From NCBI GenBank assembly GCA_958441075.1, contig CAUCBQ010000069.1:1-10754 (forward strand): a stretch of DNA of 10,754 bases, written 5' to 3'. Made by a program: the position numbers and the translations under genes. Below the pieces are notes generated by a model. That model was not told the origin of the DNA, did no database searches, and was given only the letters and a program-made list of their open reading frames with translations. The stretch is from an uncultured Clostridiaceae bacterium. GTDB lineage: Bacteria > Bacillota > Clostridia > Lachnospirales > Lachnospiraceae. Of the stretch, positions 1 to 7,247 are shown piece after piece. The stretch's first letter is position 1; each line of letters opens with the position of its first letter.

Positions 1-873
1 AGACTTACAGATACGCTGATGTACTGTGCCGATGCCATGGGTATATCCAGAGAGAGGATTCATGTGATCAGCCATACAGAGAGCTTTGTATATTATGTAC
101 TGAGCCAGAAAAAGGAGCTCTGGTCCAATCAGGTAGGACTGTTTGAACTGGCGGCAGACCGCCTGTGCTATTATGAAATGAAGGTTCAGAGAGGAATGCG
201 CCGGAATATGGTTCAGGCAGAAGCCCAGAATCAGGAGGAAGCCTTTAATCTGGACATTCTGGGTACACCCTCAGGCCAGAAGCTGGCAGACCAGATTCTT
301 ACCTCCTGCGGGGAAAAGCTTTTGAGCAAAAAGCTTTTTTCTACCGTATTTCTTACGGGAAAGGGCTTTGAGCGTCAGGATTGGGCCGGAGGATTTATGA
401 AGCTTGTGTGCAGCCGGAGACGGTGCTTTGTGGAGAAGGATCTTTTTTCCAGAGGAGCGGCTTTTAAGGGGCAGGATTATCTTAATTCCGCCACAGAATA
501 CCCATATATCTTTGTCTGCGAGGGACGCTTAAAGGCAGAGGTTGATTTAAAAGTCATGCAGAAGGGAAAAGAGGTTCTTCTGGCTGTGGCTTCCTACGGA
601 GATAACTGGTATGAGTCAAAGAGCTCTCTGGAACTGATTCTGGAGGATGAGAAGGAGATTGAATTTATCATTTCCCATCTGGATTCCAGAAAGAAAAAGA
701 TTGTAAAGGTGCCTCTTTCCGGTTTTCCGGACCGCCCTCCTAAGACCACCCGGATTGAGATGAACATTGGTTTTACAGATGAAAATACTATGGTTACGGT
801 GATTAAGGACAGGGGCTTTGGAGAACTGTTTCCTGCCTCCGGGGCCGTGGTAAGGCAAGAGGTAAGCTTATGA
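1..873 (+). CDS. DUF5716-like protein, 5'-truncated by window edge
   Basis: The reading frame is open from base 1 (the first codons read R-L-T-D-T-L-M), so the true start lies left of the window; 290 residues are visible. The protein is soluble, with no signal peptide or membrane segment. The overall look (MYCADAMGI near the left edge, an ESFVYYVLSQ segment, a GKGFE turn, a C-terminal GFGELFPASG motif) resembles the uncharacterised DUF5716 family of Lachnospiraceae, which I recall as having an actin/Hsp70-like nucleotide-binding fold. That assignment is from memory of the family, not a search. No ATPase motif can be verified in the visible part. The stop overlaps the next start as ATGA, so the two genes are probably translationally coupled. 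Function unknown. Confidence 0.75.
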   Translation, partial: RLTDTLMYCADAMGISRERIHVISHTESFVYYVLSQKKELWSNQVGLFELAADRLCYYEMKVQRGMRRNMVQAEAQNQEEAFNLDILGTPSGQKLADQILTSCGEKLLSKKLFSTVFLTGKGFERQDWAGGFMKLVCSRRRCFVEKDLFSRGAAFKGQDYLNSATEYPYIFVCEGRLKAEVDLKVMQKGKEVLLAVASYGDNWYESKSSLELILEDEKEIEFIISHLDSRKKKIVKVPLSGFPDRPPKTTRIEMNIGFTDENTMVTVIKDRGFGELFPASGAVVRQEVSL

Positions 874-1682
874 GTCTTTTGTTGTGCAGAAGAGAGCCTG
901 TAAAGCATCCCTTCTATATTGAGGTTCTGGGAATCCATATTTATTCTTCCCAGGAGCTGTGCTATGTGATCTGTCATCATCCCCTGCTGGTGATGGACGG
1001 TTTTGTGGGAAAAGGCCTTTACAGCTTTGTAAAAAACGAGCTGGGAATGGGATTTGTGGCAGGACGGATGGAAAAGCTTTCAGAGACCGGCAGCCGTCCG
1101 GAGGAGGTGCTGTACCTTTTTCTGACAGAGTGCGACTACTGTACAGAAAAGGAAAGCCAGAAATTCAGGCAGACAGCCGCAGCTTACCGCAGCCTCCCTT
1201 CCTCCAGATATGAGAAGGCAGCCGCAGATTATCTGTTTGGCAAAAAGCAGTACGGCCGTGCTTCTGTTCGTTATGAGAGGCTTTTGGCAGAAACAGAGGA
1301 AAAGAAGGAGGACCCGGCTTTTGTCGGAGCCCTGTATCAGAGTCTTGGGGCAGCCTATGCCCAGATGTTTCAGTTCCACCGGGCCTACCGGGCTTATGAT
1401 AAGGCATATGGTCTGAATCAGGACAGAGAGATATTGAAACGGATTTATTTTTTAAGTATTCTGGCTCCTGAGCTGGAGGCGGCAGATGCCTATGGCCCGC
1501 TTTTCAAACCAGAGTTTAAGGGGGCCTGGGATGAAGAACTGCGTCAGGCCAGAGTAAACGGAGAGCAGGCAGAAGAAGTCCGCAGGCTGCGGGCCCTGAT
1601 GAAACGTGATACGCCTTACCGGATGGAAGGTGCAGCAAAGCTCGTAGGGCGGTGGAAGAGCGAGTACCGCAAGATGGTGTGA
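870..1682 (+). CDS. Uncharacterised 270-aa protein with TPR-like helical middle
   Basis: The ATG overlaps the upstream TGA by four bases and has GAGG at 859-862, seven bases before it, so start and coupling are well supported. Residues 1-75 form a hydrophobic mixed alpha/beta-looking segment without a clear transmembrane span. About 115-200 is rich in alanine and aromatic residues with TPR-like spacing (for example YLFGKKQYGRASVRYERLL, then LYQSLGAAYAQMFQFHRAY followed by RAYDKAYGLN), suggesting two or three TPR-type helix pairs. The C-terminal 70 residues are strongly charged (EELRQAR, EEVRRLRALM). I do not recognise a named family. Pairing with the DUF5716-like gene suggests the two products work together, perhaps as a scaffold and its partner; this is inference only. 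Confidence 0.8.
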   Translation: MSLLLCRREPVKHPFYIEVLGIHIYSSQELCYVICHHPLLVMDGFVGKGLYSFVKNELGMGFVAGRMEKLSETGSRPEEVLYLFLTECDYCTEKESQKFRQTAAAYRSLPSSRYEKAAADYLFGKKQYGRASVRYERLLAETEEKKEDPAFVGALYQSLGAAYAQMFQFHRAYRAYDKAYGLNQDREILKRIYFLSILAPELEAADAYGPLFKPEFKGAWDEELRQARVNGEQAEEVRRLRALMKRDTPYRMEGAAKLVGRWKSEYRKMV

Positions 1683-1690
1683 AAATATAC

Positions 1691-1719
1691 TTGACAAAAT
1701 GGTGAAATCTATTTATGCT
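1691..1719 (+). promoter_or_regulatory. Sigma-A promoter for the T-box leader and valS
   Basis: TTGACA at 1691-1696, a 17-base spacer, then TATGCT at 1714-1719. The -35 is perfect and the -10 matches TATAAT at four of six positions. Transcription would start near 1726, about 20 bases before the first stem of the T-box leader. The promoter begins eight bases after the preceding stop codon, and no terminator separates the two units. Confidence 0.85.
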
Positions 1720-1748
1720 TGATTGCATACAGCATATGAAAAGAAAAT

Positions 1749-2019
1749 GGCTGTGAAAAAGAGGAGTACGCACGGGAGACCGGCAGAGAGGGCGGCCCAC
1801 AGGCTGAAAGGCGGCCCGGGAGGAAGGTGCGGAAGGTAGCTTTTGAGCCGGAAGGGCCAACAAAGGAAGGATTTCCTTTTAGTAGTTTTTCCCGTTTCCC
1901 CGCGTTAAGGGGACAGAGATTGTCAGGCAGACGTTTGTCTGCATGGCAGAATCAAAGGTGGTACCGCGAGATGATCGCCCTTTGCTTTTCCCTGGAGGAA
2001 GAGGCAGAGGGCGTTTTTT
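1749..2019 (+). ncRNA. T-box leader (tRNA-Val-sensing riboswitch) of valS
   Basis: All main T-box parts are visible. The base of stem I pairs GGCT (1749-1752) with AGCC (1846-1849). AGGAGTA at 1762-1768 is the usual stem I 5' element, and CGCAC (1769-1773) pairs with GTGCG (1827-1831). The specifier after GAAG is GTA at 1836-1838, a valine codon agreeing with the downstream gene. A smaller hairpin lies at 1862-1879. Stem III is GCAGAC (1927-1932) with GTCTGC (1937-1942). The T-box core AAAGGTGGTACCGCGA spans 1954-1969, with the TGGT bulge at 1959-1962; U at its last position pairs with A73, usual for tRNA-Val. The antiterminator pairs AAAGG (1954-1958) with CCTTT (1979-1983) and GCGA with TCGC (1975-1978), competing with the terminator. 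Uncharged tRNA-Val would allow read-through into valS. Confidence 0.95.
1976..2019 (+). terminator. Conditional terminator of the valS T-box
   Basis: CGCCCTTTGC (1976-1985) pairs with GCAGAGGGCG (2004-2013) with one G-T wobble, followed by six T at 2014-2019. The 5' arm shares bases 1976-1983 with the antiterminator's 3' arm, so the two structures are mutually exclusive, as expected for a transcriptional T-box switch. Confidence 0.92.
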
Positions 2020-2046
2020 AATTCATAGGAAAAAAGGAGAATATAT

Positions 2047-4689
2047 ATGAAGGAACTGGAAAAGACATATGATCCGGCGGCTATTGAAGACCGCCTTTAT
2101 GAGAAATGGCTGAATGGAAAATATTTCCATGCAGAGGTAAACCGCAGCAAAAAGCCCTTTACCATTGTAATGCCGCCGCCAAATATTACAGGTCAGCTTC
2201 ACATGGGCCACGCCCTGGACAATACCATGCAGGATATTTTAATCCGCTATAAGAGAATGCAGGGCTATGAGGCTTTATGGCAGCCGGGAACGGATCATGC
2301 GGCTATTGCTACAGAGGTAAAGGTAATCGATAAGCTGAAAAAGGAAGGCGTCTGCAAGGAAGATCTGGGCAGAGAAGGCTTCTTAAAGGAGTGCTGGAAG
2401 TGGAGAGAAGAGTACGGCACCCGGATTGTAAAGCAGCTTCACAAGCTGGGCTCCTCTGCTGACTGGGACAGAGAGCGTTTTACCATGGATGAGGGCTGTT
2501 CTGACGCAGTATTAGAGGTATTTGTAAAGCTTTATGAGAAGGGATATATCTATAAGGGTTCCCGTATCATCAACTGGTGTCCTGTGTGCCAGACCTCTAT
2601 TTCTGACGCTGAGGTAGAGCATGTAGAGCAGGACGGTTTCTTCTGGCATATTAATTATCCCGTAGTGGGAGAGCCGGGCCGTTTTGTTGAGATTGCCACC
2701 ACCCGTCCGGAGACCTTATTGGGAGATACGGCTGTGGCTGTAAATCCGGAGGATGAACGGTATAAAGATATAGTGGGCAAAATGTTAAAGCTGCCTCTTA
2801 CAGACCGTGAGATTCCTGTAATCGCAGATGAATATGTGGATAAGGAATTCGGAACTGGCTGCGTAAAGATCACCCCGGCTCACGACCCCAATGACTTTGA
2901 GGTAGGAAAGCGCCATGGATTAGAGGAAATCGTTATTTTAAATGACGATGCCACGGTAAACGTACCAGGCCCATACTTTGGCATGGACCGCTATGAGGCC
3001 AGAAAAGCCATGGTAGAGGACTTAAAGAATCAGGGACTTCTGGTAAAGGTAGTTCCCCATTCTCACAATGTAGGAACCCATGACCGCTGCAAAACCACAG
3101 TAGAGCCCATGGTAAAGCAGCAGTGGTTTGTACGCATGGATGAGATGGCAAAGCCGGCCATTGAGGCCTTAAAGTCCGGACGGCTGAAATTTGTGCCTGA
3201 AAGCTTTGGAAAGACCTATCTTCACTGGCTTGAAAATATCCGTGACTGGTGTATTTCCAGACAGCTCTGGTGGGGACACAGAATCCCGGCTTACTACTGT
3301 CAGGACTGCGGGGAAACCATTGTTGCAAAAGAAGCTCCCCATACCTGCCCCAAGTGCGGCGGCAGCCATTTTAAACAGGATGAGGATACGCTGGACACCT
3401 GGTTTTCCTCCGCTTTATGGCCCTTCTCTACCCTTGGATGGCCGAAGAATACAGAGGATCTGGATTACTTCTATCCCACAGATGTGCTGGTAACGGGCTA
3501 TGATATCATTTTCTTCTGGGTGATCCGTATGGTATTTTCCGGATTGGAACAGACAGGAAAGGAACCCTTCCATACCGTATTGATCCACGGTCTGGTAAGA
3601 GATTCCCAGGGCCGAAAGATGAGCAAATCCCTTGGAAACGGTATTGATCCTCTGGAGGTTATCGATAAATACGGTGCTGATGCCCTGCGTATGACCCTGA
3701 TTACAGGAAATGCACCTGGAAATGATATGCGTTTTTACTGGGAGCGTGTAGAGAACAGCCGTAACTTTGCGAATAAGGTTTGGAATGCCTCACGCTTTAT
3801 TATGATGAATATTGAGAAGGCTTCCGATCTGTCCGGCGTTACAGAGAGTCAGCTTACACTGGCAGATAAGTGGATTCTTTCCAAGGTAAATACCTTATCA
3901 AAGGATGTAACGGAAAATCTGGATAAGTATGAGCTGGGAATCGCGCTTCAGAAGGTATATGACTTTATCTGGGAGGAGTTCTGTGACTGGTACATTGAGA
4001 TGGTAAAGCCAAGACTGTACAATGAAGCAGATGATACCAAGGCAGCCGCTCTCTGGACCTTAAAGCACGTTCTGATTCAGGCATTAAAGCTCCTTCATCC
4101 CTTTATGCCCTTTATCACAGAGGAGATCTTCTGCAATCTGCAGGAGGAAGAGGAGACCATTATGCTGTCCTCCTGGCCTCAGTATGAGGAGAAATGGAAT
4201 TTCACCTCTGAGGAGCAGGCAGTGGAGACTATCAAGGCTGCTGTAAGAGCCATCCGCAATGTGCGCACTTCCATGAATGTACCGCCCAGCAAAAAGGCTA
4301 CCGTTTATGTTGTATCCGAGGATGAGGATATTTTAGGTATCTTTGAACACAGCCGCAGCTTCTTTGCAACCCTGGGCTATGCAGGAGAGGTAATTCTTCA
4401 GAAGGATAAGACAGGCATTGGCGAGGATGCAATTTCCGCAGTGATCCACAGGGCAGTAATCTATATGCCTTTTGCGGAATTAGTGGATATTGAAAAGGAA
4501 ATCGAACGTTTAAAGGCTGAGGAGAAGCGCTTAAACGGCGAGCTGGCCCGTTCCAACGGTATGCTGAGTAATGAGAAATTCGTAAGCCGTGCGCCGGAGG
4601 CAAAGATCGCCGAGGAGCGTGCAAAGCTGGAGAAATATACCCAGATGATGGAGCAGGTAAAGGCCCGTCTGGCACAGCTTGTAAAATAA
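2047..4689 (+). CDS. valS: Valyl-tRNA synthetase (ValRS)
   Basis: Cytoplasmic class Ia synthetase that joins valine to tRNA-Val using ATP and hydrolyses mischarged Thr-tRNA-Val. The HIGH signature appears as HMGH at residues 52-55 in the PPPNITGQLHMGHAL segment, and KMSKS at 524-528. The CP1 editing domain (about 200-345) carries ATTRPET at 217-223 and AHDPND at 278-283. Two zinc-type cysteine groups are visible: C178/C181 (WCPVC), and C418/C421 with C434/C437. Residues 813-878 form the charged C-terminal coiled coil typical of ValRS, which contacts the tRNA elbow. At 880 aa it is full length. The start is set by GGAG at 2036-2039, seven bases before the ATG. It is controlled by the upstream T-box, whose GUA specifier independently supports valine as substrate. 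Confidence 0.98.
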   Translation: MKELEKTYDPAAIEDRLYEKWLNGKYFHAEVNRSKKPFTIVMPPPNITGQLHMGHALDNTMQDILIRYKRMQGYEALWQPGTDHAAIATEVKVIDKLKKEGVCKEDLGREGFLKECWKWREEYGTRIVKQLHKLGSSADWDRERFTMDEGCSDAVLEVFVKLYEKGYIYKGSRIINWCPVCQTSISDAEVEHVEQDGFFWHINYPVVGEPGRFVEIATTRPETLLGDTAVAVNPEDERYKDIVGKMLKLPLTDREIPVIADEYVDKEFGTGCVKITPAHDPNDFEVGKRHGLEEIVILNDDATVNVPGPYFGMDRYEARKAMVEDLKNQGLLVKVVPHSHNVGTHDRCKTTVEPMVKQQWFVRMDEMAKPAIEALKSGRLKFVPESFGKTYLHWLENIRDWCISRQLWWGHRIPAYYCQDCGETIVAKEAPHTCPKCGGSHFKQDEDTLDTWFSSALWPFSTLGWPKNTEDLDYFYPTDVLVTGYDIIFFWVIRMVFSGLEQTGKEPFHTVLIHGLVRDSQGRKMSKSLGNGIDPLEVIDKYGADALRMTLITGNAPGNDMRFYWERVENSRNFANKVWNASRFIMMNIEKASDLSGVTESQLTLADKWILSKVNTLSKDVTENLDKYELGIALQKVYDFIWEEFCDWYIEMVKPRLYNEADDTKAAALWTLKHVLIQALKLLHPFMPFITEEIFCNLQEEEETIMLSSWPQYEEKWNFTSEEQAVETIKAAVRAIRNVRTSMNVPPSKKATVYVVSEDEDILGIFEHSRSFFATLGYAGEVILQKDKTGIGEDAISAVIHRAVIYMPFAELVDIEKEIERLKAEEKRLNGELARSNGMLSNEKFVSRAPEAKIAEERAKLEKYTQMMEQVKARLAQLVK

Positions 4690-4706
4690 CAGATCCCGTC
4701 ATAACC

Positions 4707-4740
4707 GGGGCTGCCGCATGGTCTGCGGCGGCCCCATTTT
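4707..4740 (+). terminator. Probable rho-independent terminator after valS
   Basis: A 12-bp stem, GGGGCTGCCGCA (4707-4718) with TGCGGCGGCCCC (4724-4735) and one T-G wobble, encloses a 5-base loop. The T-tract is short (ATTTT), so some read-through into the two lysO genes is possible. I see no convincing promoter between this hairpin and 4775. Confidence 0.75.
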
Positions 4741-4774
4741 GCAGATATTTGCAGAAACGAAAAGGAGTGATCCA

Positions 4775-5074
4775 GTGGATATTTTAATTGTCATGTGTGT
4801 GGGGATTCTGGTGGGACGGCTGTTTCGGTCGGGCAGGATTAAGAAGGTAAATGAGCTTCTGTCCCTTCTGTGCACCTTTATTCTGATCTTTGCAATGGGC
4901 GGAACGCTGGGACAGAGAGAAAATTTTGTCCGGGAATTCCTTTCCCTGGGAGGCGCCAGCTTCCTGTTTTTTGCCCTCCCTACCCTTTTCTCCATTGTGT
5001 TTGTGTATATTCTGACCCGGCATTTTATGGGCAGAAAAAAGGATAAAAGCAGCGGGAGGGATAAGGAAAAATGA
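4775..5074 (+). CDS. LysO-type exporter, N-terminal half (99 aa)
   Basis: Small membrane protein matching the first third of the one-chain lysine exporter LysO (E. coli YbjE, Lys_export/DUF340). It has a hydrophobic start (VDILIVMCVGILVGRLF), a basic turn (RSGRIKKVNELLS), a second span (LLCTFILIFAMGGTLG) and a third (FLFFALPTLFSIVFVYIL), ending in a lysine-rich tail. I chose GTG at 4775, seven bases after AAAGGAG (4761-4767). An upstream in-frame ATG at 4718 lies inside the terminator hairpin and would add a segment without SD, so it is unlikely. The stop overlaps the next gene's ATG (ATGA), so the halves are coupled and presumably assemble together. Lysine as substrate is inferred from the family. 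Confidence 0.8.
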   Translation: MDILIVMCVGILVGRLFRSGRIKKVNELLSLLCTFILIFAMGGTLGQRENFVREFLSLGGASFLFFALPTLFSIVFVYILTRHFMGRKKDKSSGRDKEK

Positions 5075-5667
5075 TTATTCTGTTTACAATGATATCCCTT
5101 TTGGCAGGACTTGCCTATGGGATTTTTGGCTTTGATGTTCCGGCTGTTTCCCTGATCCTTCAGAATACGGATGGAGTTTTATACGCCCTTATGTTTTTTG
5201 TGGGGATTAGTATTGGGATGCATCGGGGGATTTTGAGCAAAATAAGAGAATATCACATCAAAATATTTATCATTCCGGCAGGAATTATAGCCGGTTCCAT
5301 CGTAGGGGGGATTATCTGCTCCCTTCTTCTTAAAATTCCGGTAGGGCAGGGAACAGCCATTGCCAGCGGAATGGGCTGGTACAGTCTGGCGGGAGCGGCA
5401 ATCAGCGAGCTGGGCGGGGCAAAGCTGGGGAGCATTGCCTTTATGAGCAATCTGATGCGTGAGATCGGTTCCTTTTTCCTGATCCCGTTTATTGCCCTTA
5501 AACTCAATGATCTTACCTGTATTGCTCCGGCAGGAGCCACCAGTGAGGATACCACACTTCCTGTGATGTTAAAATACACCAATGAGGAAACAGTGGTTTT
5601 GTCCGTTTTAAACGGAATGCTCTGCTCCTTCGCAGTCCCGGTTCTGATTTCTGTTTTTGCAGGTTAG
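5071..5667 (+). CDS. LysO-family transporter, C-terminal half (198 aa)
   Basis: Polytopic membrane protein of the LysO (Lys_export, DUF340) family, carrying the two most recognisable motifs: ASGMGWYSLAGAAISELG at about 98-115 (E. coli LysO has SGFGWYSLSG) and GATSEDTTLPVM at about 155-166 (E. coli GATSMDFTLPVL). LMREIG at 128-133 holds a glutamate in the same context as one in E. coli LysO, where intramembrane acidic residues are reported as important. About six hydrophobic spans are visible, including residues 1-20, 36-50, 65-87 and 176-197. The E. coli protein is a single chain of about 300 residues; here its N-terminal part is the preceding gene, with a 4-bp overlap. AAGGA precedes the ATG. 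Role: probable export of lysine or a related basic compound. Confidence 0.88.
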   Translation: MIILFTMISLLAGLAYGIFGFDVPAVSLILQNTDGVLYALMFFVGISIGMHRGILSKIREYHIKIFIIPAGIIAGSIVGGIICSLLLKIPVGQGTAIASGMGWYSLAGAAISELGGAKLGSIAFMSNLMREIGSFFLIPFIALKLNDLTCIAPAGATSEDTTLPVMLKYTNEETVVLSVLNGMLCSFAVPVLISVFAG

Positions 5668-5711
5668 AAGAATCCTGTCGCTTTCTGACAAAGCAGGGCG
5701 AGAACATGGTG

Positions 5712-5740
5712 TTGAAACTTTGGGGAAAATCATTTAAAAT
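5712..5740 (+). promoter_or_regulatory. Sigma-A promoter for the folC operon
   Basis: TTGAAA at 5712-5717, a 17-base spacer and TAAAAT at 5735-5740: five of six matches in each hexamer with ideal spacing. Transcription would begin near 5747, giving a leader of about 20 bases before the folC ATG, which includes the AGGAGG at 5754-5759. Confidence 0.8.
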
Positions 5741-5766
5741 AGAGGGAACAGGCAGGAGGATGAGCG

Positions 5767-7104
5767 ATGATACAGGCAGAGGAATATATAGAACAGATTC
5801 CCATGTGGACAAAAGAGAAGCATTCTCTCAGGGATATACGGGCATTTCTGCATGAGCTGGGAGATCCGGACCGGGAGCTTTCTGTCATTCATGTGGCAGG
5901 AACCAACGGAAAAGGCTCTGTGTGCGCCTTTCTCACCTCTATATACCGCAGGGCCGGTTTGAACACAGGCACATTTATTTCCCCCCATCTGGTAACGGTT
6001 CGGGAGCGGTTTTTATTAAATGGTGAAATGGTTCTGCCCCAAAAGTTTCAGGCTGCCTTTGAGGCGGTTCTTGAAACGGTGGATATTATGAAAAAAAAGG
6101 GATATTCCCATCCCAGCTATTTTGAGTTCCTTTTTTATATGGCAATGGTGCTCTTTGCAGATGAAAAGCCGGAGCTTGTAATTCTGGAAACCGGGCTGGG
6201 AGGCCGTCTGGACGCTACGAATGTGATCGAATGCCCCTTAGCCTGCGTGATTACCTCTATCAGTCTGGATCACACCATGTATCTGGGAGATACCATAGAG
6301 GCCATTGCGGGAGAAAAGGCGGGAATCATAAAAAGCTGTGTTCCGGTGATCTATGATGATACAGTGCCTGATGCTTCCAAAGTGATCCGGGAGAAAGCCT
6401 GTGAGATGGAGGCGGAGTCCTATCCAGCAGGAAAGGATGATTTTTCCATAAGGGGAGTGGGAGACAGGGGACTTTTTGCAGAGGTAAATGAAATATCCGG
6501 TTGTGATTCTTTAAAGAAAAGTCCGTGGGTTCTTGAAATCCCCTTTGAAGCGCCCTATCAGGCGGAAAATGCCATGCTGGCTGTGAAAACAGCGGTAGTT
6601 TTAGGACAGAGAGAGAGCAGGCTTTATTTGACAGAGGATCAGATTTCAGAGGGGATAAGGAATGCCCGGTGGGCCGGACGCATGGAGCAGGCAGGAGAAA
6701 ATCTGTATCTGGACGGAGCCCATAATCCGGGGGGGATAAAAGCCTTTATTCAGGCAGCCTCATTGATGGCTGCGCGGCAGAAAAAAAGAGCTTACCTGCT
6801 TTTTGGAGCTGTGTCGGACAAGGATTACAGGGCAATGGTTCAGCAGCTCTGCGAGGGGATTTCCTGGTCAGGGATTGGCGTAGTACATATAGACAGCAGC
6901 CGGGGGATGGAAGCGGCGGCTCTGGCAGAAGCGTTTTCACAGGCATATAAAGGGACTGTGATGCTCTTTGAAACTGCCGGTGAGGCTTTAAGAACGATGA
7001 AAGAGCAGGCGGGAGATGATCTTTTATTCTGCGCAGGCTCTCTGTATTTAATCGGAGAGCTGAAGGTACAGCTTAAAGGCATGGAAAGGAGAGAAGATAC
7101 ATGA
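5767..7104 (+). CDS. folC: Folylpolyglutamate synthase / dihydrofolate synthase
   Basis: Mur-ligase-family cytoplasmic enzyme that uses ATP to add glutamate to folates, and in bifunctional versions joins glutamate to dihydropteroate. The P-loop GTNGKGSV lies at residues 45-52, followed by the folate-loop region with ISPHL at 71-75. The FolC signature ETGLGGRLDATN is at 141-152, and SISLDHTMYLGDTIEAIAGE then GIIK is the usual Mur-ligase central segment. LDGAHNPGG at 315-323 opens the C-terminal glutamate-binding domain. At 445 aa it is full length. The start has a perfect AGGAGG seven bases upstream. It heads its own unit behind a promoter, and its stop overlaps the next start as ATGA. Whether it has both activities cannot be read from the sequence. 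Confidence 0.96.
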   Translation: MIQAEEYIEQIPMWTKEKHSLRDIRAFLHELGDPDRELSVIHVAGTNGKGSVCAFLTSIYRRAGLNTGTFISPHLVTVRERFLLNGEMVLPQKFQAAFEAVLETVDIMKKKGYSHPSYFEFLFYMAMVLFADEKPELVILETGLGGRLDATNVIECPLACVITSISLDHTMYLGDTIEAIAGEKAGIIKSCVPVIYDDTVPDASKVIREKACEMEAESYPAGKDDFSIRGVGDRGLFAEVNEISGCDSLKKSPWVLEIPFEAPYQAENAMLAVKTAVVLGQRESRLYLTEDQISEGIRNARWAGRMEQAGENLYLDGAHNPGGIKAFIQAASLMAARQKKRAYLLFGAVSDKDYRAMVQQLCEGISWSGIGVVHIDSSRGMEAAALAEAFSQAYKGTVMLFETAGEALRTMKEQAGDDLLFCAGSLYLIGELKVQLKGMERREDT

Positions 7105-7247
7105 TCGATTTTGAAGAGGAGATCCAGCGTTTTAAACCCAGTCTGGATGTAGAGGCAGTAGAGGATGCTATTGTGAAAAGCGATCTTACGGATATGACGG
7201 ATATTATGATGGAGATGATCCGGGAAAGAGACGGGAAAAGACAGTGA
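7101..7247 (+). CDS. Small acidic 48-aa ORF between folC and TPR gene
   Basis: A short frame that a length filter would miss. The ATG overlaps the folC stop (ATGA), GGAGAG lies at 7088-7093, and its TGA overlaps the ATG of the next gene (TGATG). A precise fit between two coding genes with overlaps on both sides is strong evidence of translation. The product (48 residues, no Cys, no Trp) is acidic and predicted mostly helical: MIDFEEEIQRF, then a stretch with DVEAVEDAIV, then DMTDIMMEMI and a basic tail RERDGKRQ. There is no signal peptide or membrane span. I recognise no family. An adaptor or small partner of the following membrane TPR protein is possible but unproven. Confidence 0.75.
   Translation: MIDFEEEIQRFKPSLDVEAVEDAIVKSDLTDMTDIMMEMIRERDGKRQ

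Noticed and set aside
1827..2021. 64-codon + strand open frame in the valS leader
   Set aside because: It lies entirely within the T-box RNA, including the T-box core and terminator; its start is inside stem I without a convincing SD.
2933..3328. 131-codon minus-strand open frame inside valS
   Set aside because: Antisense to the ValRS catalytic and zinc-binding coding region; low-complexity product.
4718..4774. ATG 4718 as start of the first lysO gene
   Set aside because: It lies within the terminator hairpin; GTG 4775 follows a near-perfect SD at the right distance and begins directly with a membrane span.
5674..5697. Hairpin GCTTT/AAAGC after the second lysO gene as a terminator
   Set aside because: Only five solid base pairs, and no T-tract follows; the folC promoter comes soon after.
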